This document shows, in pieces, positions 32,591 through 40,622 of a DNA stretch of 47,503 nucleotides. Numbering within the stretch: the first letter of the stretch is position 1; each line of letters opens with the position of its first letter. The notes under the pieces are model-generated. The model was not told where the DNA came from. It did no database searches and was given only the letters and a program-made list of their open reading frames with translations. The translations under genes and the position numbers were made by a program. The stretch comes from a virus: positions 1-47,503 of IMG/VR virus record IMGVR_UViG_3300000212_000001. One strand, 5' to 3'.

Positions 32591-32836
32591 ATGAAAAATT
32601 TATATGTGATAAAGAGGGTGTCTGTTGGACTTATTAATATACCAGAATTACAACGAGTAAATGGGAAGTATGCCTTTTTTGATATAAATGCTCCTGTGTA
32701 TAGACCATTGGCGGTATATTATGATGATGGATATCCTAGTGATGAGTGGATAGAAAAGTGTGAAAATATGTATTGTTCTGCTATGTGTTATAATTATTAT
32801 ATGGGGATGTATAACAAGTATAGAGGTAGATTATGA
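32591..32836 (+). CDS. Small hypothetical protein
   Basis: About 81 residues. The reading frame is open further upstream, but GCGAGG six bases before ATG 32591 makes this the best start; ATG 32555 is an alternative overlapping the previous stop. Features are MKNLYVIKRVSVGLINIPELQ, YDDGYPSDEWIEKCENMYCSAMCYNYYMGMYNKYRG, with many Tyr and Cys. No motif is recognised. It overlaps the next gene by 4 bases. Confidence 0.6.
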   Translation: MKNLYVIKRVSVGLINIPELQRVNGKYAFFDINAPVYRPLAVYYDDGYPSDEWIEKCENMYCSAMCYNYYMGMYNKYRGRL

Positions 32837-33111
32837 AGAAAGATAAAATAGATAGGTTGTATGAGTTAGATCAATTAATAATGAAGGTGTGGGGATTTTC
32901 TGATGATTTAGAATTAATTATTAAAAAAATGAGAGTTAGTTCAGAACGTGAAGATATTGTTGCAGTATCCAAATTATTTGAGTTAAGGATGGAATCGTTG
33001 TGGAAGGGTTATGAGTCGTGTTTTGAAAACCCTGATACTATTAAATTTAAAGGTCATCAAGTAAATGATTTTTTCCCCAGTAAGGATGGTGGTGATGATA
33101 CTGTATTGTGA
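32833..33111 (+). CDS. Hypothetical helical protein
   Basis: A 92-residue, charged protein coupled by ATGA to the previous gene and overlapping the methyltransferase gene by 17 bases. Predicted helices are MKKDKIDRLYELDQLIMKVWGF and SEREDIVAVSKLFELRMESLWKGYESCF. Position suggests co-expression with the methyltransferase. Function is unknown. Confidence 0.65.
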   Translation: MKKDKIDRLYELDQLIMKVWGFSDDLELIIKKMRVSSEREDIVAVSKLFELRMESLWKGYESCFENPDTIKFKGHQVNDFFPSKDGGDDTVL

Positions 33112-34546
33112 CGATTGTATTGATAGAATGAAACAGATGATAGATGATGGTGTGCAAGTTGATTCAATTGTTACGGATCCTCCATATGAGTTAGGATTTA
33201 TGGGGAAACAATGGGATGATACTGGTATAGCATTTTCTAAAGAAACATGGGAATTGGCATTAAAGTTATTGAAACCGGGTGGTCATTTACTTGCATTTTC
33301 TGGTTCTAGAACCTATCATAGAATGGCAGTTGCTATTGAGGACGCTGGGTTTGAGATACGAGATCAGATTATGTGGTTATATGGTTCTGGATTTCCAAAG
33401 AGTTTGAATATCGGAAAACAGATTGATAAGAAACTTGGTAATGAAAGAGATGTTGTCGGTAAAGGGAAACCTATGAGTTCACTCGGAGTTATGCATGATG
33501 ATGATTGGAAAAGTGATGATTCATATAAAGAAACCATGGGTAATTCAGAATATGAGGGGTGGGGAACCGCACTCAAACCAGCACACGAACCTGTTGTTAT
33601 GGCTAGGAAACCATTATCAGAAAAGACTATTGTCGCAAATGTTCTGAAGCATGGAACTGGTGGTATTAATATTGATGGTTGTAGAGTGGGATTATCCGAG
33701 GGTGATGATTCAAGATTAGGTGGTAAAGGAACTTGGAAAACCGACAAGATGGCAAAAGATGTTTATGTTGGTGGATATGCTGGAGAAAAAACAGGATCAA
33801 GTGAGTTAGGTAGATTCCCATCAAATGTAATGCATGATGGTTCTGATGTTGTGAAAGAGGTATTTCCAAAACGGAAAACAACTAATCGTAAATCTCGACC
33901 CGATGATAATGTATTTACTAATGAAAACTCAGGTATGAAACAGGAAGTAAATCATTATGCTGATGCAGACCCAAGAGGTAGATTTCCGTCAAATGTAATG
34001 CATGATGGTTCTGATGCGGTGAAAGGGGTATTTCCAGATACTAAAGCTGGTAAATACAAAGGTGAAGGTTCAAAATCTGGTGGTATTTGGGATAAATCAA
34101 CTGGTACCCCAGCCGGTAGAGAATATGGTGATGAGGGTTCTGCCTCACGATATTTCTATTCGCCAAAGGTGTCTAAGAAAGAGAGAAATCAGGGTTGTGA
34201 TGGAATGCCTATCAAAAAGACATCAAGTATGTCTGGTAGACGAGATCCACATGAAATGGATAAATCAAAGATAGATAATGATGTTACTGGAAGATTTGTA
34301 ACAGAACGAAAGAATGTACATCCAACGGTTAAACCTGTAGAGTTAATGAAATACTTATGTAGAATGGTTACACCGAAAGACGGTACTGTTTTAGACCCAT
34401 TTATGGGTTCTGGTTCTACTGGTATGGCTGCTAAATATGAAGGATTTGATTTTATTGGTATTGAGAGAGAGAAAGAGTATTTTGAGATTGCAACATTAAG
34501 AATAGATTCGGTTGAACCTGTGACTGATTTGGATAGTTTTTTATAA
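33095..34546 (+). CDS. DNA methyltransferase with duplicated internal motif
   Basis: About 483 residues and a beta-class N6-adenine/N4-cytosine methyltransferase. The N-terminus MILYCDDCIDRMKQMIDDG leads into motif IV TDPPYELGFMGKQWDD (~28-43). The C-terminus has HPTVKPVELMKYLCRMVTP and SAM-binding LDPFMGSGSTGMAAKYEGFDFIGIE. The middle contains two near-copies of GRFPSNVMHDGSD-VVK-VFP (encoded about 33807-33870 and 33978-34035), probably part of target recognition. I prefer ATG 33095 over 33086 and 33065 because AAGG is spaced correctly and the start resembles the family. This is a second, unrelated methyltransferase to the one at 28859. Confidence 0.92.
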   Translation: MILYCDDCIDRMKQMIDDGVQVDSIVTDPPYELGFMGKQWDDTGIAFSKETWELALKLLKPGGHLLAFSGSRTYHRMAVAIEDAGFEIRDQIMWLYGSGFPKSLNIGKQIDKKLGNERDVVGKGKPMSSLGVMHDDDWKSDDSYKETMGNSEYEGWGTALKPAHEPVVMARKPLSEKTIVANVLKHGTGGINIDGCRVGLSEGDDSRLGGKGTWKTDKMAKDVYVGGYAGEKTGSSELGRFPSNVMHDGSDVVKEVFPKRKTTNRKSRPDDNVFTNENSGMKQEVNHYADADPRGRFPSNVMHDGSDAVKGVFPDTKAGKYKGEGSKSGGIWDKSTGTPAGREYGDEGSASRYFYSPKVSKKERNQGCDGMPIKKTSSMSGRRDPHEMDKSKIDNDVTGRFVTERKNVHPTVKPVELMKYLCRMVTPKDGTVLDPFMGSGSTGMAAKYEGFDFIGIEREKEYFEIATLRIDSVEPVTDLDSFL

Positions 34547-34558
34547 AGGGAGAAATAA

Positions 34559-35752
34559 ATGGAAATAGTAGTATATTCACAGGGGTCTTGTCCTTTTTGT
34601 GTGAATTTGAAAGATTGGTTTAATACCAATGGTGTTGATTTTGTTGAAAAAGACATTCAATCAAAAAAGGAATATTGGGAAGAGTTTAATAAACTGAATC
34701 AAAGAACTGTTCCACAAGTTGTTATTGACGGTGAGTATTTTGGCAATTTAGATGCAGTTATGAAAAATAAAGAGAAATTTTTATTTAATACTCCGGTTAG
34801 TATGCATACACCATCTGAAACATATAAACCATTTCGATATCCATGGGCTGTTGAATTAACAAAAAGACATGAACAGGCACATTGGATTGAAGATGAGATT
34901 GATTTATCAGATGATGTTGCAGATTGGAAGAATGGTAAATTAACAGATTCTGAAAGGGATTATATTACTCAAGTGTTAAGATTATTTACACAATCTGATG
35001 TTGCAGTAGGACAGAATTATTATGATTTTTTTATTCCTAAATTAAAGAATAACGAGATACGTAACATGCTCGGTTCATTTGCTGCTAGAGAGGGAGTACA
35101 TCAAAGAGCATATGCTTTGTTGAATGATACATTGGGGTTGCCTGAATCCGAATTTCAGTCATTTTTAGAATATAAAGAAATGTATAATAAAGTAGAATTT
35201 ATGCGAGATAACGATAATTCAAATTATTCTAATTTATCATTTGCTATTGCTAAATCTGTATTTTCTGAAGGTATTTCTTTATTTGCTTCATTTGTAATGT
35301 TATTAAATTTTCAAAGATTTGGTAAAATGAAAGGAATGTGTAAAGTTGTAGAATGGTCTATTCGTGATGAAAGTATGCATGTTGATGGTATGACTCAAAT
35401 TTTTAAGAAGTTTTGTGAAGAACATCCAAGAATAGTTACTGATGATTTTAAGAAAGATATATATAGTATGTTACGTAAAGTTGTTAAGTTAGAAGATAAA
35501 TTTATAGATCTTGCATATGGAGATTCTATTATAGAAGATTTAGATAAAGATGATGTTAAACAATATATCAGATATATTGCTGATAGAAGATTATTACAAT
35601 TAGGATTCAAACCTAATTATAGAGTTAAAGAGAATCCGTTACCGTGGTTAGATTGGGTATTAAATGCACCCGATCATACTAACTTTTTTGAGAATCGTGT
35701 TACAGAATATGAAGTTGGTGGTTTAAAGGGAGATTGGTCGGATGTATATTAG
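34559..35752 (+). CDS. nrdB: Glutaredoxin-ribonucleotide reductase beta (NrdB) fusion
   Basis: A 397-residue fusion. Residues 1-75 are a glutaredoxin with CPFC (11-14), VPQVVIDGEYFGN and a short linker. The remainder is class Ia NrdB: EIDLSDDVADW, FAAREGVHQRAYALLND supplying Glu, His and radical Tyr185, SEGISLFASFVML and IRDESMHVDGM supplying the other iron ligands. The glutaredoxin would pass electrons to the CVSC tail of NrdA (22811), making the holoenzyme self-reducing via glutathione. AAAGGGAG precedes ATG 34559. nrdB is separated from nrdA by about 10 kb of accessory genes. Confidence 0.95.
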   Translation: MEIVVYSQGSCPFCVNLKDWFNTNGVDFVEKDIQSKKEYWEEFNKLNQRTVPQVVIDGEYFGNLDAVMKNKEKFLFNTPVSMHTPSETYKPFRYPWAVELTKRHEQAHWIEDEIDLSDDVADWKNGKLTDSERDYITQVLRLFTQSDVAVGQNYYDFFIPKLKNNEIRNMLGSFAAREGVHQRAYALLNDTLGLPESEFQSFLEYKEMYNKVEFMRDNDNSNYSNLSFAIAKSVFSEGISLFASFVMLLNFQRFGKMKGMCKVVEWSIRDESMHVDGMTQIFKKFCEEHPRIVTDDFKKDIYSMLRKVVKLEDKFIDLAYGDSIIEDLDKDDVKQYIRYIADRRLLQLGFKPNYRVKENPLPWLDWVLNAPDHTNFFENRVTEYEVGGLKGDWSDVY

Positions 35753-35761
35753 GGGAAATTT

Positions 35762-36367
35762 ATGAGTACTATAACAAAGATTCTATCGGAATCGACATTA
35801 AATCGTATTCGGACGGCGTGGATGGATCATGATACTGGTACTATTACAGCATTTAGAGATACAGCTGAATGTGGTGATGGTGTTAAGTATACTAAGAAAC
35901 AGAATACTGGTAAGAATAGTATTTTACGTTCTAAGTTATTAAAACGTGGATATGGTATTACTAAAATAAAGGGTTCTTGGATTGAGAATGGTGGTAAAGA
36001 GGTATCAGAGGCATCATATTATGTTGTTGATCTTAAGGATTCTGGTAAGTTATTAAAAGATCTTATTGAACTTGGAAAGGATTTTGAACAGGATGCAATA
36101 ACGTATGCAGAAAAGGAGTCTGATTATTACGCGGTATCTACTAATATGTGTGAAAACAGTTGGCCAGGATTTGGTAGGGTTGGAGTTAAAGAAAAGTTGG
36201 GCAAACCTAAGTTTGGTAAAACTGGAATAAGTGGATTTTCTAGGGTAAATAATAGGGCATTTGTATTTGAATCATATAATTTAATTAGTAGGACTGATTT
36301 TGGTCCAATATCATTGAGAAGTATTGAACATATTGATGATAAGGATTGGAGGGATATTATTTTGTAA
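35762..36367 (+). CDS. Conserved phage protein, DUF3293-like
   Basis: A 201-residue protein with AGGGGAAA before the ATG. The segment TGTITAFRDTAECGDGVKYTKKQNTGKN, RGYGITKIKGSWIENGGKEVSEASYYVVDLKD and the Trp-Pro-Gly block NSWPGFGRVGVKEKLGK match the general layout of a marine T4-like phage family related to DUF3293. The N-terminal ITKILSES faintly resembles capsid-targeting tags but has no late promoter. Function is unknown. Confidence 0.72.
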   Translation: MSTITKILSESTLNRIRTAWMDHDTGTITAFRDTAECGDGVKYTKKQNTGKNSILRSKLLKRGYGITKIKGSWIENGGKEVSEASYYVVDLKDSGKLLKDLIELGKDFEQDAITYAEKESDYYAVSTNMCENSWPGFGRVGVKEKLGKPKFGKTGISGFSRVNNRAFVFESYNLISRTDFGPISLRSIEHIDDKDWRDIIL

Positions 36368-36382
36368 TATAAGGATGTGTGT

Positions 36383-36790
36383 ATGACATGGATGTATAGG
36401 AATAAGGTATATGTACCCAAGAATTTAGATCCAAAACTTTTATATGGGTTTGTATATGAAATAACTAATAAAGATAATGGTAAGAAGTATATAGGTAAGA
36501 AATTCTTTTGGTCTATTAAGTCATATCAAAAGAATAAAAAGAGAAAGAAGAAGAAGGTAGAATCTGATTGGCGAGATTATTATGGTTCTTCTGAATTATT
36601 ATTAGAAGATTTAAATAAAATTGGTGTTGAACAATTTGATAGAAAGATATTAAGGTTGTGTAAAACTAAGTCTGAATGTGCGTATTTTGAGGCTAAGTAT
36701 CAATTTGATTACAAGGTATTAGAGAGTGATGAATATTATAATTCATGGATAATGGTTAAGGTTCGGAAGGCACATTTAAATAGGTTATGA
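36383..36790 (+). CDS. GIY-YIG-like putative endonuclease
   Basis: About 135 residues. LYGFVYEITNKDNGKKYIGKKFFW (~16-39) carries the two strands of a GIY-YIG domain (here F-V-Y / Y-I-G-K), followed by a Lys-rich stretch, WRDYYGSSELLLEDLNKIGVEQFDRKILRLC and a Glu in the helix YFEAKYQFDYKVL. This is typical of stand-alone phage nucleases of the Seg-like group. ATG 36383 has AAGGA 8 bases upstream; ATG 36377 is too close to that site. No intron is nearby. Confidence 0.78.
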   Translation: MTWMYRNKVYVPKNLDPKLLYGFVYEITNKDNGKKYIGKKFFWSIKSYQKNKKRKKKKVESDWRDYYGSSELLLEDLNKIGVEQFDRKILRLCKTKSECAYFEAKYQFDYKVLESDEYYNSWIMVKVRKAHLNRL

Positions 36791-36800
36791 AGGGGTATAT

Positions 36801-37565
36801 ATGAAAGTGGAATATGTTAATCATATGGGTGATGATATTACGGTAGTTAATTCTGCTCGTGTTTCATTTGATAAGTTTTCTGAAGGGGTTGGTTTTGATG
36901 AAATTGTAGAACATGTGGATGAGGATGGAGAGTGTACATTACACGCATTTATTCCAAATCTTAAAGATGGTGATAAGAAGTTGATTAGGTATTTGGCCAA
37001 ACATAATCATTTTACACCATTTACACATGAAATGGTTACGTTACGTGAGAAGGTGCCTATTTTTGTTGCTAGACAACGATTTAAGCATGTTGTTGGATTT
37101 AGTTATAATGAGGTGTCTAGACGATATGTATCAGATGTTCCTGATTTTCATGTACCAGAGACTAATGGTTGGAGAACCCGTCCAGAAAAAGTTAAACAGG
37201 GTTCTTCTACTACTGATTTTGTAACTCATTTCAAAGAACCATTCATGAATGGATTAACTTCTCCCTTATTAGAAGAAGAGTATATGACTCATATCATTAA
37301 ATCAACTAGATTATATACGGAGATGATTTCGTCGGGTGTGTGTCCAGAACAGGCTCGTATGGTTCTACCACAGTCAATGATGACTGAATATTTCGTAACA
37401 GGGTCATTATATGCTTGGGCCCGGGCATATAATTTAAGAAAAAGTTCTACTGCTCAATTGGAGATACGTGAACTTGCTGATGAGTGGAATAGGATATTAG
37501 GGGCGTTGTACCCTATTTCGTGGGAAGCATTAACTATGACTAAGGTGGTGAGAGATTATGAGTAA
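36801..37565 (+). CDS. thyX: Flavin-dependent thymidylate synthase ThyX
   Basis: A 254-residue ThyX that makes dTMP from dUMP using FAD/NADPH and methylene-tetrahydrofolate. The NSARVSF start and NHFTPFTHEMVTLREKVPIFVARQ (~74-97) are typical. The signature motif appears in a variant form, KHVVGFSYNEVSRRYV, instead of RHRxxSxNExSxR; this variant occurs in T4-like phages. The C-terminal QARMVLPQSMMTEYFVTGSLYAWARAYNLR is intact. AAGGGG precedes the ATG. It overlaps the next gene by 8 bases. Confidence 0.94.
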   Translation: MKVEYVNHMGDDITVVNSARVSFDKFSEGVGFDEIVEHVDEDGECTLHAFIPNLKDGDKKLIRYLAKHNHFTPFTHEMVTLREKVPIFVARQRFKHVVGFSYNEVSRRYVSDVPDFHVPETNGWRTRPEKVKQGSSTTDFVTHFKEPFMNGLTSPLLEEEYMTHIIKSTRLYTEMISSGVCPEQARMVLPQSMMTEYFVTGSLYAWARAYNLRKSSTAQLEIRELADEWNRILGALYPISWEALTMTKVVRDYE

Positions 37566-37743
37566 AAATGTGTTACAGTTGAATTATGAATGGAAATCTA
37601 ATAAACGTATTAGAGTTAGATACAGGGGTACTAATATGGTTTGGGTTAATTTACCTAAACCAACAGATGATGGTATGTCATCTTATGATAAGTTGCCTTG
37701 GAACATATTAAAATATGAATATCAAATAGGGGGTGGGGAATGA
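37558..37743 (+). CDS. Small hypothetical protein between thyX and dut
   Basis: A 61-residue protein overlapping thyX by 8 bases and dut by 4. NYEWKSNKRIRVRYRGTNMVWVNLPKP suggests a small beta structure. No family is recognised. The double overlap and intact frame support translation as part of the nucleotide operon. Confidence 0.65.
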   Translation: MSKNVLQLNYEWKSNKRIRVRYRGTNMVWVNLPKPTDDGMSSYDKLPWNILKYEYQIGGGE

Positions 37744-38258
37744 TATATGATGAAAATTCTCTATTAGGTGTGAAAGTTATATTAATGAATGAGACTGCTA
37801 AAAAACCAACTAGGGGTACTAATTATTCTGCTGGGTACGACTTATATGCATCTGTAGATGAAACAATTACATATGAATATAATCCTACTGGTATAAAACA
37901 TAGAACGTCATATGTATATCCAGGAGAACGTTTACTGATATCTACTGGTGTGGTGTTTGGTATACGTGAGGGATTTGTGGGTATAATTAAACCGCGGTCT
38001 GGTTTGGCATTAAGACATGGGATTGATGTATTAGCTGGTGTGATAGATTCTGATTATCGTGGTGTTGTTGGTGTTGTATTGCAGAATCATGGTTCTGAGA
38101 AATTTAGAGTAAATGACGGAGATAGGATTGCTCAGATTATATTTATACCACATGAAAGTCCTGATATAGTTGTATGTAGTGATTTGCATGAATTACCAAG
38201 TACTGGTGATTTTTCTAGTAGGGGATCTGGTGGATTTGGTTCAACGGGAGTTAATTAG
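37740..38258 (+). CDS. dut: dUTP diphosphatase (dUTPase)
   Basis: A 172-residue trimeric dUTPase that hydrolyses dUTP to dUMP, protecting DNA from uracil and feeding ThyX. The motifs appear in order: AGYDLYASVDE (~27-37), IIKPRSGLALRHGI, GVIDSDYRGVVGVVLQNHG, GDRIAQIIF and the C-terminal P-loop-like STGDFSSRGSGGFGSTG, which closes over the substrate. About 15 residues longer than many homologues because of an insertion before the RSG motif. It sits behind GGGGTGGGG. Confidence 0.95.
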   Translation: MIYDENSLLGVKVILMNETAKKPTRGTNYSAGYDLYASVDETITYEYNPTGIKHRTSYVYPGERLLISTGVVFGIREGFVGIIKPRSGLALRHGIDVLAGVIDSDYRGVVGVVLQNHGSEKFRVNDGDRIAQIIFIPHESPDIVVCSDLHELPSTGDFSSRGSGGFGSTGVN

Positions 38259-38923
38259 TGTTTGAACATTGCCCGATTAATTTTAAGGATTATGATGATT
38301 TGGAATCGGTCACGTCATCTGATGGTTCTAGGAAATATGTGACACCAGATGGTATTGAGTATCCGTCTGTTACAACTGTCTTATCTATATTATCAAAGGA
38401 ATTTATTGATAAATGGAAAAGACGTGTTGGTATTGAAGAGGCTGATAAGATTTCTTATGCTGCGTCTTATCGTGGAACACAAGTACATGAAATAATAGAG
38501 AAGTATCTTGATAATGATGTTAATTATACGAAAGGATATTTTCCTAATATAATATCATCATTATCTTCGGTGAAATCTACTCTTGATCGTATTGGTAGTA
38601 TATATGAACAAGAATGTGCGTTATATTCTAACCATTTAAAGTTGGCTGGTAGAGTAGATTGTGTTGCCGAATTTGATGGAAAGTTAAGTATTATAGATTT
38701 TAAAACATCAAAGAAACTGAAAAAGAAAGAATGGATATCGTCATATTTTATGCAATGTGCTGCTTATGCAATAATGTGGGAAGAACGTACTAATATACCA
38801 ATAGTAGAATTAGTAATTATTATTGCAGTTGATGGACACGAACCACAAGTATTTAAAGAACATCGTGATAATTGGACGACGGATCTTAAAGATACTATAT
38901 ATAAGTATAATAATAGTTTTTGA
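38258..38923 (+). CDS. PD-(D/E)XK family exonuclease
   Basis: A 221-residue nuclease of the RecB/Cas4-like PD-(D/E)XK fold, starting with GTG that overlaps the dut stop by one base behind CGGGAG. Visible are YPSVTTVLSILSKEFIDKWKRRVG near the N-terminus, RGTQVHEIIEKYL (the His-containing helix), AGRVDCVAEFDGKLSIIDFKTSKK (~130-150, catalytic D, D-x-K) and MQCAAYAIMWEE (QxxxY). No iron-sulfur cysteine cluster is seen. T4-like marine phages often carry this enzyme; the role is probably DNA end processing or host DNA breakdown. Confidence 0.88.
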   Translation: MFEHCPINFKDYDDLESVTSSDGSRKYVTPDGIEYPSVTTVLSILSKEFIDKWKRRVGIEEADKISYAASYRGTQVHEIIEKYLDNDVNYTKGYFPNIISSLSSVKSTLDRIGSIYEQECALYSNHLKLAGRVDCVAEFDGKLSIIDFKTSKKLKKKEWISSYFMQCAAYAIMWEERTNIPIVELVIIIAVDGHEPQVFKEHRDNWTTDLKDTIYKYNNSF

Positions 38924-38932
38924 GGTGATGAT

Positions 38933-39202
38933 ATGATATTTGAGTGGATTAAAGATATGTTTTTGTCTTCAGTACAAGATCCGGCTGGGGTCATTAAGAA
39001 ACCAGAGGATGTTATAATAGATGATTGTGATTTTTCTTATTTAAATGGTGATCCAAAATCAGTAACACATGAGGATCTTTTAAAAATGAATAAATTGCAA
39101 TTAGAAACTTTTGGCAGAGAATTTTTAAATATAGAATTGGATAGACGTAAAAGTCATGGTGCTTTAGTAACTATTTTATGGGAAAGGTTAAAAAACATTT
39201 GA
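38933..39202 (+). CDS. Hypothetical protein with SAP-like C-terminus
   Basis: An 89-residue protein, with GAGGTGATG before the ATG. Residues ~48-88 (EDLLKMNKLQLETFGREFLNIELDRRKSHGALVTILWERL) have the two-helix spacing of SAP-type DNA-binding modules (L-x3-L-x2-G ... R-x-K-x2-L). The resemblance is moderate. It follows the nuclease gene and might act with it. Confidence 0.65.
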   Translation: MIFEWIKDMFLSSVQDPAGVIKKPEDVIIDDCDFSYLNGDPKSVTHEDLLKMNKLQLETFGREFLNIELDRRKSHGALVTILWERLKNI

Positions 39203-39227
39203 CAATTAGATGACTTTATGATATAAT
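39199..39227 (+). promoter_or_regulatory. Perfect-consensus sigma70 promoter
   Basis: TTGACA (39199-39204), exactly 17 bases, TATAAT (39222-39227): the full consensus. It begins at the stop codon of the SAP-like gene. The predicted start of transcription, about 39234, coincides with the ATG at 39233, so the first product would be leaderless or use a later start. It drives the tiny-gene cluster that follows. Confidence 0.9.
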
Positions 39228-39232
39228 GTGTT

Positions 39233-39454
39233 ATGAAACTTAATATTGCCGATTGGGGAACCATTTTTGGAGTTGTTGCCGCAATATTATTGGCATTGAA
39301 TATAACTATTAGTCCATATTCCTTTATATTATTTGGAGTTTCTTCAATTCTTTGGTGTATTTATGGGTATAGGATTCATGAATATTCTTTAATGTGGATG
39401 AATGTTGTTTATTTTGTTATTGACATTGTAGCTATTTATAGATGGTTTTTTTAA
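39233..39454 (+). CDS. Small membrane protein (possibly leaderless)
   Basis: A 73-residue protein with at least two hydrophobic spans (TIFGVVAAILLALNITI, ~10-26; PYSFILFGVSSILWCIYGY, ~28-46) and a third in WMNVVYFVIDIVAIYRWFF. No Shine-Dalgarno is possible because the perfect promoter ends 5 bases before the ATG. Either the message is leaderless or the gene is read from upstream transcripts. It might be a small transporter or membrane-modifying peptide of the phage; no family is named. Confidence 0.65.
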   Translation: MKLNIADWGTIFGVVAAILLALNITISPYSFILFGVSSILWCIYGYRIHEYSLMWMNVVYFVIDIVAIYRWFF

Positions 39455-39472
39455 ATTTAATGGAGTATTAAA

Positions 39473-39619
39473 ATGAGTATTTTAATAAGAAGATTGGTTT
39501 TATTGGGATTGATGTTTGGTTTAATTATAATGTTATTACTGTTTCCAGCTTTAGTTGGTAATAAGGTATTTACTGATGTTGAGATAGAGGAAGTGCAGAA
39601 TCGTATATTAGTGGGGTAA
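39473..39619 (+). CDS. Small single-span membrane protein
   Basis: A 48-codon frame from ATG 39473 behind TGGAG. The N-terminus has two Arg followed by an uninterrupted hydrophobic stretch (LVLLGLMFGLIIMLLLFPALVG, ~8-29), then an acidic tail DVEIEEVQNR. This looks like a signal-anchor peptide with the tail outside. No relative is known. Confidence 0.65.
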   Translation: MSILIRRLVLLGLMFGLIIMLLLFPALVGNKVFTDVEIEEVQNRILVG

Positions 39620-39625
39620 TCTGCC

Positions 39626-39808
39626 ATGGATAAGTTAACTATACAGAAAATTATAGTTACTATGTTGTGCATAGTAGTTGGTTTTTTATGGATAGTATTT
39701 GTTATACCGATTGTAAATGGTGATTATGCGAGTGTTCACGATCATGATAGAGATACACATACTGAGATAGATTATAGTCATGACTATATTGCCAAAAAGA
39801 ATTTATGA
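39626..39808 (+). CDS. Small membrane protein with His/Asp-rich tail
   Basis: A 60-residue protein beginning 6 bases after the previous stop. One hydrophobic span (IIVTMLCIVVGFLWIVFVIPIV, ~9-30) is followed by NGDYASVHDHDRDTHTEIDYSHDY, a His/Asp-rich tail that could bind metal. There is no strong ribosome site, so coupling with the preceding gene is likely. Confidence 0.65.
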   Translation: MDKLTIQKIIVTMLCIVVGFLWIVFVIPIVNGDYASVHDHDRDTHTEIDYSHDYIAKKNL

Positions 39809-39884
39809 TTTTATAATAGATATATTAATTGAATTGATATGTATTAATATAGTTTGGTTTTGTTTTTTAATTAGTTTAATATGA
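39780..39884 (+). CDS. Possible tiny membrane peptide
   Basis: A 34-codon frame overlapping the previous gene by 29 bases: a basic N-terminus (MTILPKRIYD) then a hydrophobic helix (FIIDILIELICINIVWFCFLISLI). It covers the otherwise empty 82-base gap before the next gene. No clear ribosome site, so this is tentative. Confidence 0.35.
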   Translation: MTILPKRIYDFIIDILIELICINIVWFCFLISLI

Positions 39885-39890
39885 GGATAT

Positions 39891-40049
39891 ATGTATAATT
39901 TTTTATGTGTTTTATTGAGTGTTTTGGGTTTTTTTGTTATTCTAGGGGTTGTTGATTCTGCGACGTATGATATTGGTTCTATGATTTCATATTCGTTTGT
40001 TGGGTTTTTATCAATGATTACTGGTGCTGCGTTATATGAGGGTGGTTGA
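39891..40049 (+). CDS. Small two-span membrane protein
   Basis: A 52-codon frame from ATG 39891 with GAGG 4-5 bases upstream. Hydrophobic spans are FLCVLLSVLGFFVILGVV (~4-21) and ISYSFVGFLSMITGAAL (~32-48). It ends 2 bases before the DUF2693-like gene. No relative is recognised. Confidence 0.6.
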   Translation: MYNFLCVLLSVLGFFVILGVVDSATYDIGSMISYSFVGFLSMITGAALYEGG

Positions 40050-40051
40050 TT

Positions 40052-40465
40052 ATGAATGATATTAGAAGTAAGAGCGGAATGGTTAACTCTTTAAAAGATG
40101 GTGTGTGTGAAGTAACTTTTAATAAAGTTAATGGTGATTTACGTGTTATGTCATGCACATTAGATATGATTTTTGTTCCTGAATCGTTTTTACCAAAGGG
40201 TAATGGTAATGTATCTGAATTAGTTATTTCTGTGTGGGATGTTAACTCACAGGGTTGGAGATCATTTCGACCAGAGAATGTTATTGAATTTAAGTATTTA
40301 TATAATTATGCAGGACAGTCGGAAGAGTGGTATGATATGACAAAAGAAGATTTTGTCAAGAAATATTGTATTGAAGATTGGGATAGACATGAATATGAAT
40401 TTTATACATATTCAAAAGAGGCGGATGATATGATAGAAGAGGCTAATAGGGTTATTGGAGTATGA
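40052..40465 (+). CDS. DUF2693-like SH3-fold phage protein
   Basis: About 137 residues. MVNSLKDGVCEVTFNKVNGDLRVMSCTLDMIFVPE (~10-44) and VISVWDVNSQGWRSFRPENVIEF (~61-83) match the DUF2693/SH3-beta-barrel family found widely in T4-like phages, including small early T4 proteins. A helical C-terminal extension follows. ATG 40052 follows GAGGGTGG. Biochemical function is not known. Confidence 0.82.
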   Translation: MNDIRSKSGMVNSLKDGVCEVTFNKVNGDLRVMSCTLDMIFVPESFLPKGNGNVSELVISVWDVNSQGWRSFRPENVIEFKYLYNYAGQSEEWYDMTKEDFVKKYCIEDWDRHEYEFYTYSKEADDMIEEANRVIGV

Positions 40466-40599
40466 GTATGAGTGATGATGTTGAAACTATGAGTATGATT
40501 GAATTTGGTAAAAAATATGGATATAAGTATATTAATGTTTGGTTGGCTGCAAGGAGTACTTCTGTAGTTGATCATATAGAAGAATTGTTAAAAAAATGA
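40462..40599 (+). CDS. Very small hypothetical protein
   Basis: A 45-codon frame overlapping the DUF2693-like gene by 4 bases (ATGA), behind TTGGAG. The segment MSMIEFGKKYGYKYINVWLAARSTSVVDHIEELLKK looks like a small helix-turn-helix-type unit, but this is only a visual impression. Confidence 0.55.
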   Translation: MSMSDDVETMSMIEFGKKYGYKYINVWLAARSTSVVDHIEELLKK

Positions 40600-40622
40600 G
40601 TTAGGAGAGTAGGTGTAGTATT

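Noticed and set aside
33065-33094. Upstream start (33065) for the second methyltransferase
   Set aside because: It lies in the preceding gene without a ribosome site, and the extra residues do not resemble the family start.
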